From positions 1 to 64,000 of the forward strand of contig NZ_BNJJ01000033.1 in the NCBI RefSeq assembly GCF_016587435.1: a stretch of 64,000 nucleotides of DNA, given 5' to 3'. The stretch is from Dictyobacter formicarum. GTDB lineage: Bacteria; Chloroflexota; Ktedonobacteria; Ktedonobacterales; Ktedonobacteraceae. Positions 16,722 through 25,288 of the stretch are shown in pieces. The notes beneath the pieces are model-generated. The model did no database searches and was not told the origin of the DNA. It saw nothing but the letters and a program-made list of their open reading frames with translations. The translations under genes were made by a program, and so were the position numbers. Each line of letters opens with the position of its first letter. Position 1 is the stretch's first letter.

Positions 16722-17600
16722 ATGCAGTCATTAGCACCTATGCATCAATACTATACCACTGCAATTGATGCACTCTATGAAATAGGGAGAGAATACTTTT
16801 TCTGTGGGAAATCAGGTGATGCCCAACACCTGCTTCGTACATCTCTACACTTGTTAGAAGTGGACGATGTGCAGCCTCAGCAGCGCCTCAAGTTACTGCT
16901 CCTGTATGGACAGGTTCTTATTGTCGATCACTTGCTGACGCGCGGCGGCGGCAACGTTGATCTCCTCTTTTCAACTATACTGAATGCCAGGCAGGTTGCT
17001 GAAGCGTCCCGGTCGCAACAGGATATTGCTGATGCCTTGAGTTTGCTTGGCCAGGCTCACTACTTTACTGCTGTAGTGAGTGGCGCAGTGCTGGACGACC
17101 CTCAAAGCGGAAAGTACGATGAGGCCCTGGCCTACCAGCAGCAAGCCCTGGAACTGCGCGAGGCCCTGCATGACACCCGAGGGATCAGCGAATCATACTT
17201 TCAAATCGGCGTCATCTACGAGCGCTGGCAGCAATTTGAGCGAGCTGAGGAATATTATAGCCGAGCCCGTCAGTTAGCCGATCAATATAATCATCCCTTT
17301 GAAAAGACCGAGCCCGCGCGCCATTTTGCTATCCATGCCCTGATGAAAGGAGACCTGGATCAAGCGCTCAGTCTCGCTTTGCAGGCCCTCAAGCTGCGCG
17401 AAGAAGCCCGCTTTAAACCTTACCAGCCCCTGGATCACCTTCTGCTCAGAGACATCTACCAGGCGAAAGGGGACCAGGCCAACGCGCAATTCCACACGCA
17501 GCAAGCGTCCGCCCTCGCCTCAGAAATGGAATATCCCATGCTTGTGTCCTCTATGCCTGACATTAAAGATAGGCTGGCCGCCCGGCAAGAGGAGTCCTGA
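16722..17600 (+). CDS. Tetratricopeptide repeat protein
   Basis: 292 residues, ATG after AAAAGGAG. The chain is all helical with about six TPR-like units; the clearest are SYFQIGVIYERWQQFERAEE and YEIGREYFFCGKSGDAQHLL. No signal peptide, membrane span or enzyme domain is visible, so it should be a cytosolic protein-binding scaffold. Being divergent from a TetR regulator across a dyad, it may be that regulator's target. The partner is unknown. A copy of the dispersed repeat begins right after the stop. Confidence 0.8.
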   Translation: MQSLAPMHQYYTTAIDALYEIGREYFFCGKSGDAQHLLRTSLHLLEVDDVQPQQRLKLLLLYGQVLIVDHLLTRGGGNVDLLFSTILNARQVAEASRSQQDIADALSLLGQAHYFTAVVSGAVLDDPQSGKYDEALAYQQQALELREALHDTRGISESYFQIGVIYERWQQFERAEEYYSRARQLADQYNHPFEKTEPARHFAIHALMKGDLDQALSLALQALKLREEARFKPYQPLDHLLLRDIYQAKGDQANAQFHTQQASALASEMEYPMLVSSMPDIKDRLAARQEES

Positions 17601-18097
17601 GCGTGCAGACGCCCTTTCAGGTCATTTAGACGACAATAAGAAGAGAAAGCAACAAGAAAAGCGACACCCCCATAGGTTCGAGGCTTGCCCTCGATTGCCG
17701 CCCGCCGCAGCGTGGCGGCCCTGTATCCCTACGACGTGGCTCCGCTTTTACCATCACGTTGCCCCACGCGGTGTCCAAAAGTGAAGGTTCCTTTTGGGCA
17801 CCGTGTCACGCCACGAGCGGCCAATCGGGCGCAAGGCCCGAACCTACGAATTCGTTTTTCTTGGTGCGTTTGTCTCCCATTTGCATAAATGAAATATATT
17901 GGGCCTTGCGCCCGATTTTGCCCCCTTTCCTATGGGAGAGGATGTTCAAACTCGAAAGCCATAACCACAGGGGCATTACCATAAAACCTCTTTATCCATT
18001 GACTTTAGCACAACTGGTCTGCTATAACGACAGCTATATAGATAATATCAATGCATGGCAATGTAGCTATTAAATAGTGGAAAGGCAGAGAGTAATA
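17601..18097. other. Intergenic region, 497 bp, mostly repeat copy B
   Basis: Besides the repeat it holds about 150 bp of AT-rich sequence before the M20 peptidase gene, where its promoter should lie. No supported gene. The TPR gene has no separate terminator unless the repeat serves as one. Confidence 0.5.
17616..17901 (+). repeat. Dispersed MITE-like repeat, copy B
   Basis: Runs from GTCATTTAGACGACAATAAG through GCAACAAGAAAAGCG, an inner imperfect hairpin around CACGCGGTGTCCAAAAG and TTTTGGGCACCGTG, the core GGGCGCAAGGCCCGAACCTA, and ends in CATAAATGAAATATATTG. It shares its order and inner hairpin with copy E at 38.7-39.1 kb. A direct continuation GGGCCTTGCGCCCGATTTTG follows. Reading frames here are not genes. 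Confidence 0.65.
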
Positions 18098-19450
18098 ATG
18101 TCTTATGATGAGCTTCGCCAGGCTGTCCACGAGGTTATGCCCGCAGTTATAGATGACCTGGCGCAACTTGTACGCATCCCATCTGTGGCTGCCGAAGGTT
18201 TTCCGCGTGAGCCGGTGTTGGAGGCCGCTCGTACGACCAGCGATATTTTGCAGCGCGCTGGTTTTCAGGATGTGCGCCTGCTAGAGATGCCGAGCGGCTA
18301 TCCAGCGGTCTATGGCGAGATTCCTGGCCCCGCTGGAATGCCAACCGTGCTGCTCTATTCCCACTATGATGTCCAGCCTGCCGGGGAGGTTGATGAGTGG
18401 GAGACGCCCCCGTTTGAGTTGACGCCACGCCAGGATGGTCGCCTCTATGGGCGCGGCGCGGCGGATGATAAGTCAGGCATCGCGCTCCACGTGGCGGCGC
18501 TGCGTAGCTTCGCCGGTCGGCCGCCCGTTGGATTGAAGATCCTGATCGAGGGCGAGGAGGAGTTTGGCAACAGCCTGGGATCCTATCTGCCTGACCATAA
18601 GGACCTGTTTCGGGCCGATGTGGTGGTGGTGGCTGACGCTGGCAACAACCGCGTGGGCGAACCATTGCTGACCACCACACTGCGAGGATTTGCCTCGCAG
18701 GTGGTAGAGGTGCGTACCCTGCAGGGACCGGTTCATAGCGGAGCGTTTGGTGGTCCGACCCCCGATGCCCTGGTGGCGCTGATCCGCATGATCGCTACCT
18801 TGCACGATGCGGAAGGAAATGTCGCTGTCAATGGTATGCAGGGCCAGCCCTGGAACGGCATCGATGTTACCGAAGAAGAGTTTCGTTACCTGGCCGGTGT
18901 CCTGCCCGGTGTAGACCTGATCGGTAGCGGCTCGATTGCTACCCGCGTCTGTTCCAGCTACTCGATCAATGTGGTTGGACTGGATGCGCCGGCGGTTCAG
19001 GGATCGCGCAACGCGCTGATCGATGTGGCCCGCGCCCGCATCAGTGTTCGCGTGCCGCCTGGACGTAGTGGCAAAGAGTCCCTGGAACTGCTGACCGAAC
19101 ATCTCAAAGCGGTCGCCCCCTGGAACGTGCAGCTCGCATTTTCGGAGCAAGAGTCCGGTGAAGGCCATGCCGCCGCGACCGATGGACCGGCCTATATCGC
19201 CGCCTATCGTGCCTTGCAGGCCGCTTACGGCAAAGAGGCTTCGGAGGTTGGCAGTGGTGGCTCGATTCCCCTCATCAACGCCTTTGCCAGTACGTTCCCG
19301 CAGGCCGAAATTATCCTCTGGGGTGCAGAGGACGCCAGCGCCAACATCCATGCTCCCAACGAGAGTGTTGACCCCGTAGAGCTTGAACGCGCAGCGCTGG
19401 CCGAAGCCTGCTTCCTTGCCGAGCTGGCCACCGAACGAAAGCAGGATTAA
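18098..19450 (+). CDS. M20 family dipeptidase/peptidase
   Basis: 450 residues from the ATG of MSYDELRQ; a GTG 21 bp upstream is an alternative. M20 di-zinc metallopeptidase: first metal histidine and catalytic aspartate in YSHYDVQPAG near residue 88, bridging aspartate in LYGRGAADDKSG, catalytic glutamate and metal glutamate in EGEEEFG near 153, a metal aspartate in VVADAGNN, and the last histidine in SANIHAPNES near the C-terminus. The central lid/dimerisation domain is present (GGPTPDALVAL). Such enzymes cut dipeptides or N-acyl amino acids in the cytosol. It is intact and monocistronic. Confidence 0.93.
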   Translation: MSYDELRQAVHEVMPAVIDDLAQLVRIPSVAAEGFPREPVLEAARTTSDILQRAGFQDVRLLEMPSGYPAVYGEIPGPAGMPTVLLYSHYDVQPAGEVDEWETPPFELTPRQDGRLYGRGAADDKSGIALHVAALRSFAGRPPVGLKILIEGEEEFGNSLGSYLPDHKDLFRADVVVVADAGNNRVGEPLLTTTLRGFASQVVEVRTLQGPVHSGAFGGPTPDALVALIRMIATLHDAEGNVAVNGMQGQPWNGIDVTEEEFRYLAGVLPGVDLIGSGSIATRVCSSYSINVVGLDAPAVQGSRNALIDVARARISVRVPPGRSGKESLELLTEHLKAVAPWNVQLAFSEQESGEGHAAATDGPAYIAAYRALQAAYGKEASEVGSGGSIPLINAFASTFPQAEIILWGAEDASANIHAPNESVDPVELERAALAEACFLAELATERKQD

Positions 19451-19791
19451 ACCTTTGCGACCATAATTACGATGTGCGCCATACACGGGCAAACCCGTCC
19501 GGCGCGAGGCCCGAACCTACGGGAGCGTTTTCGTGCGTGGAGGAGAAATCGGCCCTTGCGGCCGATTTTGCCTTTGACAAGCGATTCCGTTCCATAGAAT
19601 CGATTCTTGCACCCGATTTATGTATCGAAGCGTGAAAACGTTTCCAATGAGATATGATGTCCGGAATCATCATCCATTAAGACAATAACCTGTGAAGAGC
19701 AAGATGGAAGAAGTTTTTTTGTGGCTGGGGTGGTACACTGTTGCTATCTGCAATAGAAAAACAGCATATGGTCCACAGGAGCGAAAATGCC
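19451..19791. other. Intergenic region, 341 bp, with repeat fragment C
   Basis: Contains core words of the dispersed repeat (GGCGCGAGGCCCGAACCTAC near 19501-19520) and a 9-bp hairpin AAATCGGCC/GGCCGATTT near 19547-19569. The remaining bases should hold the promoter of the alpha/beta hydrolase gene. No gene is supported. Confidence 0.45.
19487..19600 (+). repeat. Dispersed repeat, partial copy C
   Basis: Shows the GCGAGGCCCGAACCTACGGG core and a GGCCCTTGCGGCCGATTTTG hairpin-like unit but neither of the CAATACATTTCATT ends, so it is a truncated or simpler member of the family. Confidence 0.5.
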
Positions 19792-20589
19792 ATGAGCAAA
19801 GTCATTTCTAAAGATGGGACTTCCATTGTGTTTGATCGGTCGGGCCAGGGGCCGGCGCTTATCCTGGTGACTGGCGCAACCGCTACTCGCCTGGCCGCGG
19901 CATCGGTGGCCGCGGCCCTGGCACCTGATTTTACAGTGTTCGCTTACGATCGGCGTGGCCGAGGTGATAGCGGGGATACAGCGCCTTACGCCGTCGAGCG
20001 CGAGGTCGAAGATATTGAGGCCATCATCAATGAAGCCGGTGGATCAGCGTTCGTCTTTGGTCACTCCTCTGGAGCCGTGCTGGCTCTGGAGGCCGCGCGC
20101 CTGCTGCCCTCCGGTAAAATTAAGAAGCTGGCGGTATATGAGCCGCCCTTTATCATCGACGACAGCCGGCCTCCGATCCCTGAGGATTACGTGCCGCACC
20201 TCATTGAACTGACCTCCTCAGGCCGCCGGGGCGAGGCGGTCGAATACTTCATGACGGCGGCCGTGGGCGTACCTGCCGAAATGGTGGCCCAGATGCGACA
20301 GTCGCCTATGTGGCCGGGTTTAGAGAGCGTGGCCCCCACAATCGCATACGACGGTACCATCATGGGCAACACCATGAGCGGCGCCCCGTCGTCACTCAAC
20401 AAGTGGGCGTCCGTCACGGTTCCCACGCTTGTCATGGACGGTGGCGCTAGCCCCACGTGTATGCACAGCGGGGCGCAAGGGATTGCCAGTATCCTCCCCC
20501 ACGCGCAGCGCCGCACCCTCGCTGGTCAGGACCATGGCCCGGCAGACGAAATCCTCGTCCCCGCGCTCAAAGAATTCTTCATTGGTTAA
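19792..20589 (+). CDS. alpha/beta hydrolase
   Basis: 265 residues from MSKVISKDGTSI, with AGGAG 10 nt upstream; methionines further upstream lack a better site. The nucleophile elbow FGHSSGAVLALEAA places the serine near residue 96; YDRRGRGDSGD is the conserved strand-loop before it; the C-terminal histidine lies in GQDHGPADEIL and an acid in VMDGGAS. The oxyanion region reads LVTGATATR rather than HG. Likely a soluble esterase or haloperoxidase-like enzyme of unknown substrate. The nucleotidyltransferase gene follows 17 bp later and is probably co-transcribed. Confidence 0.9.
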   Translation: MSKVISKDGTSIVFDRSGQGPALILVTGATATRLAAASVAAALAPDFTVFAYDRRGRGDSGDTAPYAVEREVEDIEAIINEAGGSAFVFGHSSGAVLALEAARLLPSGKIKKLAVYEPPFIIDDSRPPIPEDYVPHLIELTSSGRRGEAVEYFMTAAVGVPAEMVAQMRQSPMWPGLESVAPTIAYDGTIMGNTMSGAPSSLNKWASVTVPTLVMDGGASPTCMHSGAQGIASILPHAQRRTLAGQDHGPADEILVPALKEFFIG

Positions 20590-20606
20590 TATTCGGAGAG
20601 AAAGAA

Positions 20607-21611
20607 TTGAGCACAATTATCCTGCAAAACAGCACCGGGAACCAGCAGATCGACGATATTCTTTGTGATGTCATTAGCCTGTGCGAGACAACTTTTCCTG
20701 GCCAGGTCAAAGCATATTACCTCTTTGGAAGTTATGCCGACGGTAGCGGTAGAATGACAAGCGATATCGATTTCTGCCTGGTTCCACGGGATCGCTTTGT
20801 AGCAGAAGCGTATAAAAAGGTGCAACATATCAGGGATACTTGTGCTCTTTCCTATCCAATCATGGTTGATATGATTGTTCTCGATGAGCCATTGTTGCTC
20901 AAGGAGGGACATTTCAGGATCAAGTCAGCGAGCAGTTTCCTCTGGGGCGAGGATCTGCGCGCAAACATGCCGGAGCAGACATTTGATTACTATGTGCGTA
21001 AATATACGAATGCTCCTCTCTCTTATATGTTGCAGGTGCTGCGCCATATTGATACTGCGACATTTCCTCTTTCGTATCCCGATCCCACTGCGGAATTCTA
21101 TGGATATGATCAGCCATATTTTCCGCCAAGAAACGGGGCCAGGCGCAATATTAAGGGGCTCGTCTCAAGTGTATGTTGGGCGGCCTCTATCCTTATTGCA
21201 TGGCAGGCAGGCAAGACTGTCGAGGCGAAAAGCGCCAGTGTGAAGATGTATCGAGACCTGATCCATGATGCATGGACCCCATTTCTTGAAGAAATGTATG
21301 AATATGGCAGCAAAAAATGGGCCTATCTTGTCCCCAATGGCGAGGAGGATCGCTTGCGGCTACGCCATCTTTGTGCCCGCACACTCGCATTTGAGAATCA
21401 CTATCTTGGTCTCTACAGAGACTATCTCCTGCAGCAATTGCAAACAAGTGATTGTAATGCAACGCTTGTTGCCGCAAAACAACTGCAAATCATTGCCTAT
21501 CCAGATCAGAAAATAGTAGACGCGTTACATTCCATCCATTATGAACATGATAGCGAAATGAGACAAGCAGTAACGCAAGCACTTCACGCTATTGCCGATT
21601 CCTGCGCCTAA
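20607..21611 (+). CDS. Nucleotidyltransferase-domain protein
   Basis: 334 residues. The TTG start is chosen because GGAGAG precedes it and it begins just after the hydrolase stop; the frame runs further upstream only as overlap with that gene. The catalytic motif YLFGSYADGSGRMTSDIDF near residue 47 fits GS-x10-DxD of the polymerase beta/aminoglycoside nucleotidyltransferase superfamily, and a third acidic residue may be in VDMIVLDE. The long C-terminal helical part resembles AadA/KNTase accessory domains. It could adenylylate a small molecule; no resistance class can be named. Confidence 0.8.
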   Translation: MSTIILQNSTGNQQIDDILCDVISLCETTFPGQVKAYYLFGSYADGSGRMTSDIDFCLVPRDRFVAEAYKKVQHIRDTCALSYPIMVDMIVLDEPLLLKEGHFRIKSASSFLWGEDLRANMPEQTFDYYVRKYTNAPLSYMLQVLRHIDTATFPLSYPDPTAEFYGYDQPYFPPRNGARRNIKGLVSSVCWAASILIAWQAGKTVEAKSASVKMYRDLIHDAWTPFLEEMYEYGSKKWAYLVPNGEEDRLRLRHLCARTLAFENHYLGLYRDYLLQQLQTSDCNATLVAAKQLQIIAYPDQKIVDALHSIHYEHDSEMRQAVTQALHAIADSCA

Positions 21612-21704
21612 CCTCGTTGCTCATGCGCGGGCAACGAGATTATTGTGTTTTAAGCGAGCAAGCTAACAGAAAAGCACACCTCTCGTAATAGCAGGTAAAT
21701 ACCA

Positions 21705-22283
21705 TCAGTTCTTCACTGGCTCGTAAGAGAGAACCACGACTCCTGAAGGATGCGTCTGGGTATCTACCAGTGAGAGCTTCACCTGGTGCGAGATATCTTG
21801 AAAAAGAGGCTTACCGCTGCCTAAGACAACAGGATAGACCAGCAGCTGGTATCTATCGATCAAGCCCAAGTTGGTGAGGGTGCGCACAATGCTGGCGCTT
21901 CCATGGATCACGATGTCGCGCCCCTTCTCTTGTTTTAGTTTGATGATTTCTTCTAGAATGATTTCACTAACGATGGTTGAATTGTTCCATTCAGCGTGAG
22001 AGAGCGTCTTAGAAAAGACGATTTTGCGCATCGCATTCAATTTTTGAGCATATTCAACCATGCCCTGTGGGGAGGCAGGGTCGCGTGCAACCTGCGGCCA
22101 GTAACTGGCAAAACCTTGATACGTCTCGCGTCCAAACAATGACGTGTCTACAGACTTTTGCAGCTCTGTTTCATAAGTGCCCAGCGCATCATCCATGAAC
22201 TCTTCCATCCAGTCCATTTCTCCATTCGGTCCTGTAACGAAGCCATCGAGCGTTATGCGCATGCTGACAATGATCTTTCTCAA
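21705..22283 (-). CDS. Dihydrofolate reductase/RibD C-terminal family protein
   Basis: 192 residues from a TTG with AAGGAG 6 nt upstream (the upstream extension is not protein-like). RibD_C/DHFR-like NADPH reductase fold: RKIIVSMRITLDGFVTG at the N-terminus, DTSLFGRETYQGFASYWP, VFSKTL, and the dinucleotide-binding segment DIVIHGSASIVRTL near residue 130, then the final strands YPVVLGSGKPLF. Such YwjB/YyaP-like proteins are common and uncharacterised; true folate reduction is doubtful. Monocistronic. Confidence 0.88.
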   Translation of the reverse strand: MRKIIVSMRITLDGFVTGPNGEMDWMEEFMDDALGTYETELQKSVDTSLFGRETYQGFASYWPQVARDPASPQGMVEYAQKLNAMRKIVFSKTLSHAEWNNSTIVSEIILEEIIKLKQEKGRDIVIHGSASIVRTLTNLGLIDRYQLLVYPVVLGSGKPLFQDISHQVKLSLVDTQTHPSGVVVLSYEPVKN

Positions 22284-22464
22284 GGGATGCTCCTTTATTC
22301 GTGCTAGATATTGCTTGCAATTTGCAAGTAATAGTAGTTTACAGTCCGTGATGAGAAAAAACTTCTCCAATCTTGCTTTTTTTCCGTTGGCGGCTATTGT
22401 CGGTGGCACGAGGCAGCATAGAGGCCATCGTCCCATCTCGTAAAAGAAACAATAGAAGTGATTG

Positions 22465-22506
22465 CGTAGGTGCGGCCTTCAACGGCCGTTGAAGGCCGCA
22501 CCTACG
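22465..22506. repeat. Perfect 42-bp palindrome, dispersed repeat copy D
   Basis: The two 21-bp halves are exact reverse complements with the centre at 22485/22486 and no spacer; the ends read CGTAGGTGCGGCC and GGCCGCACCTACG. The GTAGGTGC end is the same word seen in the other dispersed repeats. It lies 18 bp beyond the stop of the TIR fusion gene and could act as its transcript end in RNA form. Confidence 0.75.
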
Positions 22507-22523
22507 AGGGTCCTCTTTTCTTG

Positions 22524-24443
22524 TTAATCTTCAAGGCCGAGCTGCTTTGCCTGTGCAGATGCTTCTTCCGCTTCTTGTGTCCGGCCAAGCTGCGCCAGGG
22601 CCTCACTTAGTCCAGCATAGGCCGTGGCGGATGAGGCATCCAATGTGAGCGCCTGGTTGTAGGCATCAACTGCTTCGTTCCAACGCCCCAGGGCTGCCAG
22701 TACATCGCCCATACTGACATATGTGGCTGGTAGCGGCATGAGCTGCTGTGCCTGCTTGAAATCCAGGAGGGCTTCATTATAGCGTTTCAGTGCAGCCAGG
22801 GCGAGGCCTTTACCTCGATAGGCGGCAGCATCGTTACGATCTTCATAGATTGCTTGCTTATAGGCTTGCAGCGCCTGGTCATAATATTCGTATTCCGGCC
22901 TTGATAGACCGCTGGCTTGGATTGCGCGCAGGTGTGCCTCTTCGACCTTTCGGTAGTAGTCCTCCCACTCGCGTTTGCGTTTTTCTTCATCAGCTTTTCT
23001 TCGTTCATTCAACTCTCGCATACGTTGCTGTTGCTCTGGAGTTAGCGGCAATCCAGGTCGAGATACTGGTGGTGTGGATTGAGATGGAGGGGGTCCACCG
23101 GGTGCTGCTATATCTATATCTTCTATATCTTCTATATCTTCTATAGCTGTCATATATGGAATAGTTTCTAAAGATATCCCCTGTCTGCGTTCGAGAACGA
23201 TGCTCTCAATACCCATGGCGATGTCGACAAAAGCGCTATCGCGGTTGCGCCAGGTAACGACTGGTTTTCGATTGGTTGGTAGTGGTTCGAGTTTGGCGAA
23301 GGGAGCGTCTGTGAAGACCACGGGACGCAGGAGCACAGGGATGACGTGGGCCTTGCCGTCCCGGTGACGTTGTATTGCCTGCATCATTTCCTGGCTATAG
23401 CAATAATCGGAGGCCAGGAAGTTAGCACTGATAAGCAACAGGATAATATGGGCTGCATTGAGATGGATATTCGTCTGCTGGATGACATTCTCGCCTGCTT
23501 TAATCTCTCTGACATTCCAGGTTGTGATCAGTCCGCGATACTTTAAGTTGCTGAGGTGATTTTCCAACTGGTCGCGCAGGTTCTGGTCACGTTGGGCATA
23601 GGAAAAGAAGACGCGTGTACTCTCTGTATACACATACCCCATCTCTTTACAGGACGCGCTAAATGCCCTGGCAAACGCCTGGATACTCTTGAAACGCTGC
23701 TCAGGGTGCTTTGCCAGGGCGGTCATTAATATCCATTCCAGTTCGCGTGAGAGTTCCGGTATCTTTTCCCGCAATGAAGGAGGATCTTCATGGATGTGTT
23801 GTTGTATTACTTGCAGAGGGCTACCTTGAAAGGGAGGATCACCACATATCCACTCATAGATCATGGCCGCGAGGGCATATTGATCAGAAGCATGTGTTGG
23901 CTCGTTTTGTATCAGCTCAGGTGCCGCATACAGAGCCGTTTCGATCTGATTGAGCTTTTCTGTCCCCTTGTTTACGGTTGCCATGCTAAAATCACTGAGC
24001 AGAATTTTATCATCTGTCCCCAGGATATTTTCAGGTTTCAGATTGCCATGTATGTGCCCCAACCGATATGCATATTGAAGAGCATCTGCAATTTGTTCAA
24101 CATAGCCTACTATCAGATCCAGGGAAAGCTTGCTGCCTGGGGGATGTTGCTCGCGCAGAGAACCCCTGGAGGCATATCTTTGCACCAGGAATGGTCTTTC
24201 GTTCTGGTATATCCCAAAATGTAAGATTGGGATAATGTGAAAATGCGTCAGCTTTGCTATTTTTTCCACATCCTGGCGAAAGACACCAATTTTATCCTCC
24301 GTCAGTGATGCGTGCATAATTTTGATGGCTACCTGCCGCTGCGTCCGTATATGCTCTGCGAGATAAACGTCAGCCAATGTCCCTTGCGAGAGACGGCGTG
24401 TCAGGCGATACAGGCTAATTTGCTGTCCTACAAGGTCTGCCAT
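22524..24443 (-). CDS. Kinase-like/TIR/TPR fusion; kinase lacks the HRD aspartate
   Basis: 639 residues from the ATG after CAGGAG. Kinase-like domain at 10-255: lysine K41 in VAIKIM is kept, but the glycine loop is poor (LSQGTLADVYLA), the catalytic loop reads IHGNLKPENI (N124 in place of the HRD aspartate) and DFG is DFS (D141-S143); APE is present. This points to a pseudokinase. TIR domain at about 267-400: RVFFSYAQRD, NFLASDYCYSQEMMQAI with E342 at the NADase glutamate position, VIPVLLRPV. A linker of repeated IED triplets and a charged coiled coil follow, then TPRs at about 500-639. No membrane span. Third gene of a minus-strand run with a nucleotidyltransferase and a WD40 kinase. It may sense through TPR and act through TIR; this is inference. 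Confidence 0.88.
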   Translation of the reverse strand: MADLVGQQISLYRLTRRLSQGTLADVYLAEHIRTQRQVAIKIMHASLTEDKIGVFRQDVEKIAKLTHFHIIPILHFGIYQNERPFLVQRYASRGSLREQHPPGSKLSLDLIVGYVEQIADALQYAYRLGHIHGNLKPENILGTDDKILLSDFSMATVNKGTEKLNQIETALYAAPELIQNEPTHASDQYALAAMIYEWICGDPPFQGSPLQVIQQHIHEDPPSLREKIPELSRELEWILMTALAKHPEQRFKSIQAFARAFSASCKEMGYVYTESTRVFFSYAQRDQNLRDQLENHLSNLKYRGLITTWNVREIKAGENVIQQTNIHLNAAHIILLLISANFLASDYCYSQEMMQAIQRHRDGKAHVIPVLLRPVVFTDAPFAKLEPLPTNRKPVVTWRNRDSAFVDIAMGIESIVLERRQGISLETIPYMTAIEDIEDIEDIDIAAPGGPPPSQSTPPVSRPGLPLTPEQQQRMRELNERRKADEEKRKREWEDYYRKVEEAHLRAIQASGLSRPEYEYYDQALQAYKQAIYEDRNDAAAYRGKGLALAALKRYNEALLDFKQAQQLMPLPATYVSMGDVLAALGRWNEAVDAYNQALTLDASSATAYAGLSEALAQLGRTQEAEEASAQAKQLGLED

Positions 24444-24505
24444 TTCGTGCTCCTGGTTTGTTCGCTGTCTGCTTATCCTTCTATTATTGAAAAAATAGTA
24501 GCTTT

Positions 24506-25219
24506 TCAATCTGTGGAGGGTTTGCCAGCGGTGTAGCCGTCGAAGAGCCTGCCGCCAAGCGGCTTTAGGATGTCGTCGGCAAAAGTGATCAGGGCCTGTT
24601 TGTCTCCGTGCTGGTAGTAGGCTTCGAGGGCCCTGGTGAGTTGTTCGGCCTGGTTTGGATCAAAGTTGCGCAGGGCGCGCAGGACCCATTTGCCGTGGCC
24701 GATCCATTGGTTTTGTGCACCGAGCAGCAGGTCGCATGCCCTCACGGCGACCGAGTTGGCGATGAAGTAGCTTTCTCCCCGGTCTTGTGAGCCTTCCAGG
24801 TCGTCGAGGGCATCTGTGAGGCTGTAGCGTAAGCGATCAAGCTGTGCGGTGTTCAGTGGCTCTGGCCCCGCTGCGAGTAGTTGCTGGGCCTCGGTTTTGA
24901 TACGTTGGGCTATGCCATCTCGATTTTGCAGGATGATTCCTTCAGCACACATGCGGGGCAGCGCCGGTTTGCGGCTCTGTTTATCGGAGGCAAAGAATTC
25001 TAAATAGGATTGTGGGGTGTTTACAAATAGTTCTACCGGCCAGCCCGCATAGCAGAAAGACTCACGGTAGGCAGTATTCACGGTGTGGGTGATAACAACA
25101 ATATCCAGGTCTGATGTCTTTGTGCCTTCCCCGCGTATGACGCTGCCTCCAACGAAAGCAGCATCACAGGCGGGAAACTTTTCGTCAATTAGTGCTTGAG
25201 CAGCTTGTTGTGCATTCAC
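24506..25219 (-). CDS. Minimal-type nucleotidyltransferase protein
   Basis: 237 residues from a GTG without a strong ribosome site. The signature FVGGSVIRGEGTKTSDLDI near residue 25 is the textbook GS-x10-DxD of the minimal nucleotidyltransferase group, with a third acidic residue likely in PVELFVN. The C-terminal half is helical (DDLEGSQDRGESYFIANS), like HEPN/KNTase-type accessory helices. It sits between the WD40 kinase gene (69 bp upstream) and the kinase-TIR-TPR fusion (62 bp downstream), all on one strand. Minimal nucleotidyltransferases act in toxin-antitoxin and tRNA or protein modification; which applies here is unknown. Confidence 0.8.
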   Translation of the reverse strand: MNAQQAAQALIDEKFPACDAAFVGGSVIRGEGTKTSDLDIVVITHTVNTAYRESFCYAGWPVELFVNTPQSYLEFFASDKQSRKPALPRMCAEGIILQNRDGIAQRIKTEAQQLLAAGPEPLNTAQLDRLRYSLTDALDDLEGSQDRGESYFIANSVAVRACDLLLGAQNQWIGHGKWVLRALRNFDPNQAEQLTRALEAYYQHGDKQALITFADDILKPLGGRLFDGYTAGKPSTD

Positions 25220-25288
25220 TATATTTTCGCCATCTTCTGTCTATAATCGTTTTACTTGTCAATTGCATGTTTCATCTATGTAAAGCAA

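Noticed and set aside
17542..17888. Short frames in repeat copy B with similarity to frames in copy E
   Set aside because: The similarity reflects the shared DNA repeat, read in different frames and strands, not a conserved protein.
18473..19492. 339-codon minus-strand frame over the M20 peptidase gene
   Set aside because: Mirror of conserved metallopeptidase coding sequence without recognisable domains.
19570..19640. Possible tRNA because of GATTC-like words
   Set aside because: No cloverleaf can be drawn: acceptor, anticodon and T arms are not found at the right distances.
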